64,000 bases of DNA from Manihot esculenta (lineage: Eukaryota > Streptophyta > Magnoliopsida > Malpighiales > Euphorbiaceae). The notes below the pieces were generated by a model. It searched no databases. It saw only the letters and a list, made by a program, of their open reading frames with translations, and was not told the DNA's origin. The stretch is from contig NC_035161.2 of NCBI RefSeq assembly GCF_001659605.2, positions 27,699,691 through 27,763,690 on the forward strand, read 5' to 3'. Made by a program: the position numbers and the translations under genes. This document shows positions 58,901 to 64,000 of the stretch, piece by piece (position 1 is the first letter of the stretch; each line of letters starts with the position of its first letter).

Positions 58901-59115
58901 AGTTATTTATTTGATGGCCACTAGTTAGGCTAGTAACTGGGTATTATAGTCAGGTGTTAAACCCCTTAACAATCCTTTAAAGAGATTACTTAAGTCTTCT
59001 TGATGATAGTCGAATGAGAGTTATGGTCGAGTAACGATCATACAAATACTTTGTAAAAATAATGATAAAATGAAATGAAAAGGTTTTTTCATTAAAAAAA
59101 GGGAGTATTATAGGG

Positions 59116-61080
59116 CAGGAGGGACATCATTATTCGCCTCCTCCCGAGCTTTCGTTACAGGCTCACCATTTGCTATTATAGTAGAAGCCGGGTTAGGAGG
59201 GTTGTCTTCGATTACCCCTTCCTCGTCCTACACATCCTTGTCCTCGTCCTCCTCTTCCGGGAAGATGTCGTCGATCCAGGAGAAGCCCTTTGTAGGAAAT
59301 CGCCTGATGAGCTCCTTCTTGATAGAATCTTGACCTTGTATGAACTTCTCCCCACCCCAGGCCACTGTCTCCTGAAACTCAGCTTCTAGTTTAGCTACTT
59401 TATCTGTGATGGCCCTAGCCTTCTCCACTTGGGATTGCAGCTTCTGGATTTGGTGCTGAAGCATGGCCAGTTGACTCTCGACTTCTTGTGCCCGATTCTC
59501 AAGGGCTAACTTTGAAGTATTTGCCTGGTCCAGGTTCGCCTGGAGCTTATCCACCGATTCTAGTGTCTCCTTCATTGTACCCTCCACTTCCTCAATCTGA
59601 GCCTTCAGCCTCAAGTATTCCTCTTGTAGGAGACCTTTGTCTGTCTCCTAGGCACCGAACTCTCACCTTAGAGCTTTGTTATGCTCCTTAGCCATATTAT
59701 CTCAAGGGGCACTTTTCATTGCAGAGTGTATAATGTTGTCATAAAGATCATCTGTCTCGACAACATTTAGCTGATGACGATCCTCAAGCCTCAGGGCATT
59801 TTTAGCAATAAGGACTGACAGCTTGGGTTCCTCGAGTAGTGATGACGTTCGAGTCAGGGCCATGGCCAGGTGTTGAATGCCCCGGGGCCACACAACTTCG
59901 GCTTCAGTACTTTCTCGAGATGGCTCGGCAGGATAGGGGCTACTATGGGAATGCCCCTGGAGGAAGACTCAAGTTGAATGGGGATGACTTCGTCGGTGGT
60001 AGGTGGAGGAGGGGGAGGAAGAGTGATAATCTCCTCGGCGCGACGAGTACGCTTATGTGGAGGCGCAATCGCTCCAGCAACAGCCTTACCTTTTCGGGCA
60101 GCATGGGCAATTTGGGCAAATTTGGCTTTTGATCTGGCCATTTCTGCATAGAATAAAAAGTGAGTAAGTAAGAGAGTTTGAAATACAAAAGAAGTTGGAA
60201 AGAAAAATACCTTGCTCGTTAGTCAGGGATGTGCTTTTTCCAAGGCAGGGAAGGCTGGGTGGGTGAGGACCCCAAGCCTAGCTTGCCTAGAGATGGCTCT
60301 GCCAAGATAAAATGACATTCCTCAGCGCCTTGATGATGTCTATCTTCTAGGATGTGGCCATCGTCTGGAGAAAGTCCAAAGCCTCTTCCTCACTCCTCCA
60401 TGGCTGGACCCCATCCTTTCTCAGCTCCACATATATGTTCCAGCTCGTTCAAAGGGGACTGAAACCCCTAAATACCCGGTGGCGGAGAATGAAAAATTTA
60501 TTCTTCCACCGTTTCAAAGATGAGAGGATCCGATTGAAAAGCGTTTGACATTTTCTTCTGCTGAACAACTAGAACTCCTTATTTTTTTGTGTACCCAGTT
60601 AGTACAGTTGCAAGAAAAGCGCAACGCTCAGATCTATATTATTGTTAAAACAAACAAACCAAAAGGCCATCAATATCCTCCAGTTGTTGGAGTGCAACTG
60701 GGCAACTAACAGCTTATGAAATCGAAGGACCTCAGTGAAAAATGGCTCCATGGGGAACCGAAGTCTCGTCTTTAGCTGCTCTTCGTAGACCATGATGGTA
60801 TCCTCCATAGGGATCTAGTCATCTACGCAAACGCTCGGAGATGGAGTGAAGACACGGAAGATTTCTCAAGAGATGTGGTATTGATTGTATAAGCGGTATA
60901 CGTCCTTCTCAGTTAGTATGGAAGGGATTTCATTGATCAATATACTTTTGTTCTCATGGACTGCCCTTTGTGGGACAATGTGTGCCAAAGCGCGAATGAG
61001 ACCGTCTGAGGAAGAGCTTGAGGCAGAACTTCTACAAGAGGAAGAGGAAGAAGTGTTCCCATTCATTGCTATGAGAAAAA
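59116..61080 (-). pseudogene. Retand-type antisense ORF (Transposase_28-like), broken
   Basis: Minus-strand pieces in order: MNGNTSSSSSCRSS with IPSILTEKDVYRLYNQYHI (61066-60866), then VYEEQLKTRLRFPMEPFF and VAQLHSNNWRILMAFWFVC (60808-60599). These are the GLRFPLHPF and QLxPNSWRIL motifs of the 'putative gypsy type transposon' domain. Then come KRTRRAEE with a Pro-rich stretch (60141-59854) and a long coiled coil (LKAQIEEVEGTMKETLESV onward, 59614-59228) ending acidic (EEEDEDKDV). Stops between the pieces show decay. This accessory antisense ORF of Tat/Retand elements has no proven function. Confidence 0.8.
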
Positions 61081-61411
61081 ATGCGAAAAGGAGTTACCTT
61101 GAGTAAGGAAGTTTGTAAATAGAAAAGAGGAGTGGTCGAGTCTTTTCTAAAAGCGCAAAAGTTAGTTGTAAGCAAAAGTGGTTTTCAGAGGAGAAGAAGG
61201 GTTTTTATACGATGGCTTCACCGGCAAGTTTTGAATGCGACTCGAGAAACAGGGTAATCATTATTTATGGGAAGAAGCAAACAAAATGATGTGAGCATAG
61301 AAGACCAATCTAAACTTGGATCGTAAAGACAACTGTCACTTTTGAATATAAAGAATCGAAGATCAGTGGGGAACTTCTGATGTAGTACAACAATCACCCA
61401 AAGTAGGTCAT

Positions 61412-61883
61412 GTGTTGGCACTCGAAGATAAGGTCACTTGGCAAGTGTCTGATCAAGTGATACTCAGTCCCACTGAGGAAAAAGAGGTCTCGGACGCTTC
61501 AGGTCTCAGCTCTTCATCAAAACTCGCCCTCTCAACTACATGGTGAAGCTCCACAAGAGTTACCGTTAGAGAATGCAATCCAACAGATCTCCATTACACC
61601 TATAATTGTAGAATTTTTCATATCTACTAACCGATACTAGTTGGATTTTCAGGAGATGCGATAATAAACTCCATCTTCTAACAGTGTAAAAACAAATAAA
61701 TACAGAGATCAAAATACACAACTCTTACACAATTACTATTAAATTCAAAACACTACATTAAACACGTCTTTCTCTTTAATTTATTGACTTAGCGTCGGAG
61801 TAGCTGTGGTAGACACCAACCATCTCATTTTTTTTTTCTTACAAATTAACCAATTACGATACAGTTTTATTTCAGTCATATCA
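61412..61883 (+). repeat. Right LTR of the Tat element
   Basis: Starts near TTGGCACTCGAAGATAAGG and ends near TTTCAGTCATATCA. Aligns with 52737-52942 plus 54337-54627. Confidence 0.8.
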
Positions 61884-63032
61884 CTTAACTACAAAACTTA
61901 AAATATATTTTAATGACTATATTATCAGTTATTCCTGCAAAAGTTAGTAACCTCGATTATCAATAAATAGTGATATTTCATAAATTATGCTAAGAAAAAA
62001 ATTTAAGATAAAAATTTCTATATTAAATTAATACATCAGTAACTATAGATATATATGATCCAAAAATATGCTAAAAACAAAATAATCTCAATAAATTTTG
62101 TAAATTGATTTTCTTTGTAACGTATGAATTTATTGTAATTAAAATTGATTTTTGGTTTGCGTGGATTTAGTATGAGTAGCAGTCAGATGTTGATACAATA
62201 TTCTTTGGTCTTTTTTTTTTTTTAATTTTCATCTTATCAAGAGATGAAGTAATTTCTCGTACTGTCAGTTCCTGGTTCTTGAATCTTGATTCTTCACCTT
62301 TTATTTTTGTTTTCAAAGGATGATGCTTGGTTCTTATCCTTAATTTATCGTTTTGAACCTTAGGATTAATTCTTATCCCAATCTCTACTCCCACATAATC
62401 AGGGGTGAAAAAAGTTGGAAAAAAATGACTAAGGCTCACACAATTTGTCATCCTTATAGCAGCAATTGCAGCAGAAACGACAAACCTAATTTGGCGTTTT
62501 GTCATCCCTAATTGTTACATACAAATGTTGCTTGCCTATTGGGGACACACAAAGAATTTGAACCGTAACAACCTGGGAACTTGGGTTGAGGCGATAACTG
62601 GGTTGGTTGAAACCTAGGAAGGGTTACATAATAATTACATAGATTTTATCCGACATCGATTTTAAAGGATATTTAGTATTTTCACTAAATTAAAATATTA
62701 TTATTTAATAATTAAAATAAAAAATTATGAAAAATTATTCATTATAATATTTAATTAATTATTATTAAAACAGTTAATAAGTAATTGATATTCTCAAAGA
62801 GCCGTAAATTTGATTATTTTCTAGAACAATACTGAAAATTTTTCTCTTTTTCCTTCCTGCTCTTGGATTTGATGTTGACTTCTACAGTAGCAGAGACAAT
62901 AATGCAAAATTTTCCCAATCAGTGCATTCTTCGACAAAGGCTTGATTAACCTTTAATCTCTTCTGGCTTATTCATCCTTAAAAATATCAGGCTTCTTCCT
63001 CCCCCTTTGTGGGAACCACAGGTTGAGATTTT

Positions 63033-63040
63033 CTATAAAT
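63033..63040 (+). promoter_or_regulatory. TATA box of PMEI copy 3
   Basis: CTATAAAT 64 bp before the ATG, as in copy 2. Confidence 0.7.
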
Positions 63041-63096
63041 GAACTACTCTCTTCCTTCTCATCATACTCTGGAAGCAACCCTTTCTTACAGAGAAA

Positions 63097-63678
63097 ATGG
63101 AAGCAGGTCCATTTTTAGTCTATGTGCTAATAGCAACTCTCATTCTTCAATTCTCTACCCTCACAAATTCTAGCTCAGCCACCCAATACATCAGAACATC
63201 ATGCAGCAACACAACCTATCCAAGATTATGCTACCACTCCCTTTCAATCTATGCAAGCGAAATCAAGACCAACCCTAAATCACTAGCCAACACTGCCCTT
63301 AACATCACCCTCAAAGCCACCAAATCAACATCAAGATTGATGAAGAAGATGTCAAGAATCCATGGATTGAACCCTAGAGAGGCTGCAGCGGTAGCAGATT
63401 GTGTGGAGGTAGTTGGTGACTCAGTGTACGAGCTGCAAAGGTCTATTGGGGAGATGGGTCATGCTAGAGGATCAAATTTTTTTCAAGTAATGGCTGATGT
63501 ACAAACATGGGTTAGTGCAGCATTAACAGATGATAATACTTGTATGGATGAATTTGCTGGAGATCCCATGAATGGGAATGCGAAGGCTCTTGCTAGGAGA
63601 CACTTGGTGAAAATTGCTCATCTGACTAGCAATGCCTTGGCTCTTATCAATAACTATGCTTCATCTTATATCAACTGA
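63097..63678 (+). CDS. PMEI: Pectin methylesterase/invertase inhibitor, copy 3
   Basis: Intronless, 193 residues and the same length as copy 2, with six nucleotide differences by eye over 582, three of them changing residues. The signal peptide, C-x8-C pair and remaining cysteines are identical, so the same apoplastic inhibitor activity is expected. Promoter, TATA box and 5' UTR are also shared with small indels. It is intact. The distance from copy 2 is mostly the Tat element and its flanks. Confidence 0.94.
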   Translation: MEAGPFLVYVLIATLILQFSTLTNSSSATQYIRTSCSNTTYPRLCYHSLSIYASEIKTNPKSLANTALNITLKATKSTSRLMKKMSRIHGLNPREAAAVADCVEVVGDSVYELQRSIGEMGHARGSNFFQVMADVQTWVSAALTDDNTCMDEFAGDPMNGNAKALARRHLVKIAHLTSNALALINNYASSYIN

Positions 63679-64000
63679 GAGCAATGTCAATGTCCAGGTA
63701 TATTGTGTGTCTCCTTGTGGTTGTTAGTTGAGTTTGTTGGGAACCCACTTCTCAGGAGAGGTCAAGTAAGAGAAATTTTAGCCTTAATGATTATGGGTCA
63801 TCCTCTTCTGCAATTATTGATTATAGGTTTCAATACTTTGGTGTGTATGGTTAATTATGATCAGTTATTTTAGTTGTAAACACTCGAGGCTTCTTTTAGG
63901 TTGATTTGAAAGTGAAACTGTAGATTTTCTTTCATGTTGTATGCTTTTCCCTTTTTCTTGGCGGTCAGGTTGGTGGTACTGCTTTCTACTCATTATTAAA

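Larger units (their letters stand above)
52737..61883 (+). mobile_element. Old Tat/Retand-lineage gypsy element with two nested insertions
   Basis: Left LTR 52737-54627 (interrupted) and right LTR about 61412-61883 share long blocks (GGCACTC, AAGGTCAC, TGATCAAGTGATA, GTTACCGTTAGA, CTTACACAA) at roughly 80% identity, so it is old. Between them lie gag (about 54750-56060), a protease remnant, an integrase C-terminus, a tandem-repeat region, then a minus-strand ORF. Sense gag-pol followed by tandem repeats and an antisense ORF is the known plan of Retand-like Tat elements. RT, RNase H and integrase core are deleted near 57760. No clear outer target duplication was seen. It lies between the two near-identical PMEI genes. 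Confidence 0.88.
62174..64000. repeat. Segmental duplication, right copy
   Basis: Counterpart of 50133-52545. It runs off the window edge. It lacks the 495-bp stretch found downstream of PMEI copy 2; the joint lies at GTATGCTT|TTCCC, with a CTT microhomology. Confidence 0.9.

Noticed and set aside
52737..61883. Target duplication of the Tat element
   Set aside because: The flanks at both ends were compared (TATAC and CTTAA) and do not match; element ends are too decayed to define it.

Overview
This window reads as nuclear DNA of a flowering plant, most likely a woody eudicot. The evidence is intron-containing genes with GT-AG junctions, plant-only families (R2R3-MYB, PMEI, GPI-anchored LTP, a plastid-targeted protein), very AT-rich intergenic DNA and nested plant LTR retrotransposons. 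The transposon and protein style would fit Euphorbiaceae (Manihot or Hevea), but that is an impression and not proven here.

Layout. 1-3014: 3' end of a Ty3/gypsy chromovirus-like element with a complete 2.47-kb 3' LTR. 3015-7400: AT-rich intergenic DNA. 7683-9430 (-): twin-CX9C (CHCH) protein gene with a probable leader intron. 10160-10600 and 13205-13870: LINE fragments. 14332-16244 (-): two-exon R2R3-MYB of the MYB42/85 type. 16410-20900: intergenic. 20905-25703: a nest in which a 717-bp element with 135-bp terminal inverted repeats is split by a deleted chromovirus-like retroelement with intact 5' LTR, primer-binding site and partial gag. 26000-28340: small dispersed repeats and a non-autonomous hAT element. 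30108-30390: another LINE RNase H fragment. 32857-37237 (-): an eleven-exon HSP70-interacting protein (HIP/FAM10) gene. 40155-40861 (-): three-exon GPI-anchored lipid-transfer protein gene. 41297-41509 (-): possible small secreted peptide. 43065-45008 (+): eight-exon plastid-targeted coiled-coil protein. 46357-46965, 51135-51716 and 63097-63678 (+): three intronless pectin methylesterase/invertase inhibitor (PMEI) genes; the last two are about 99% identical. 52737-61883: an old Tat/Retand-lineage gypsy element sits between these two copies and carries two nested LTR-derived insertions.

The host genes do not form one pathway, although MYB42/85 (lignin and secondary wall), PMEI (pectin) and LTPG (cuticle and wall lipids) all touch the cell wall. 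The most unusual material lies in the LTR-derived elements. Two separate elements have long terminal inverted repeats made from LTR sequence and are each flanked by a 5-bp target duplication. The chromovirus LTRs carry clusters of a GC-rich palindrome just upstream of a TATA box. They also keep splice-signal pairs that suggest a spliced leader encoded inside the LTR. All exon models come from reading splice signals and frame; no transcript evidence was available. Percent identities are estimates by eye.
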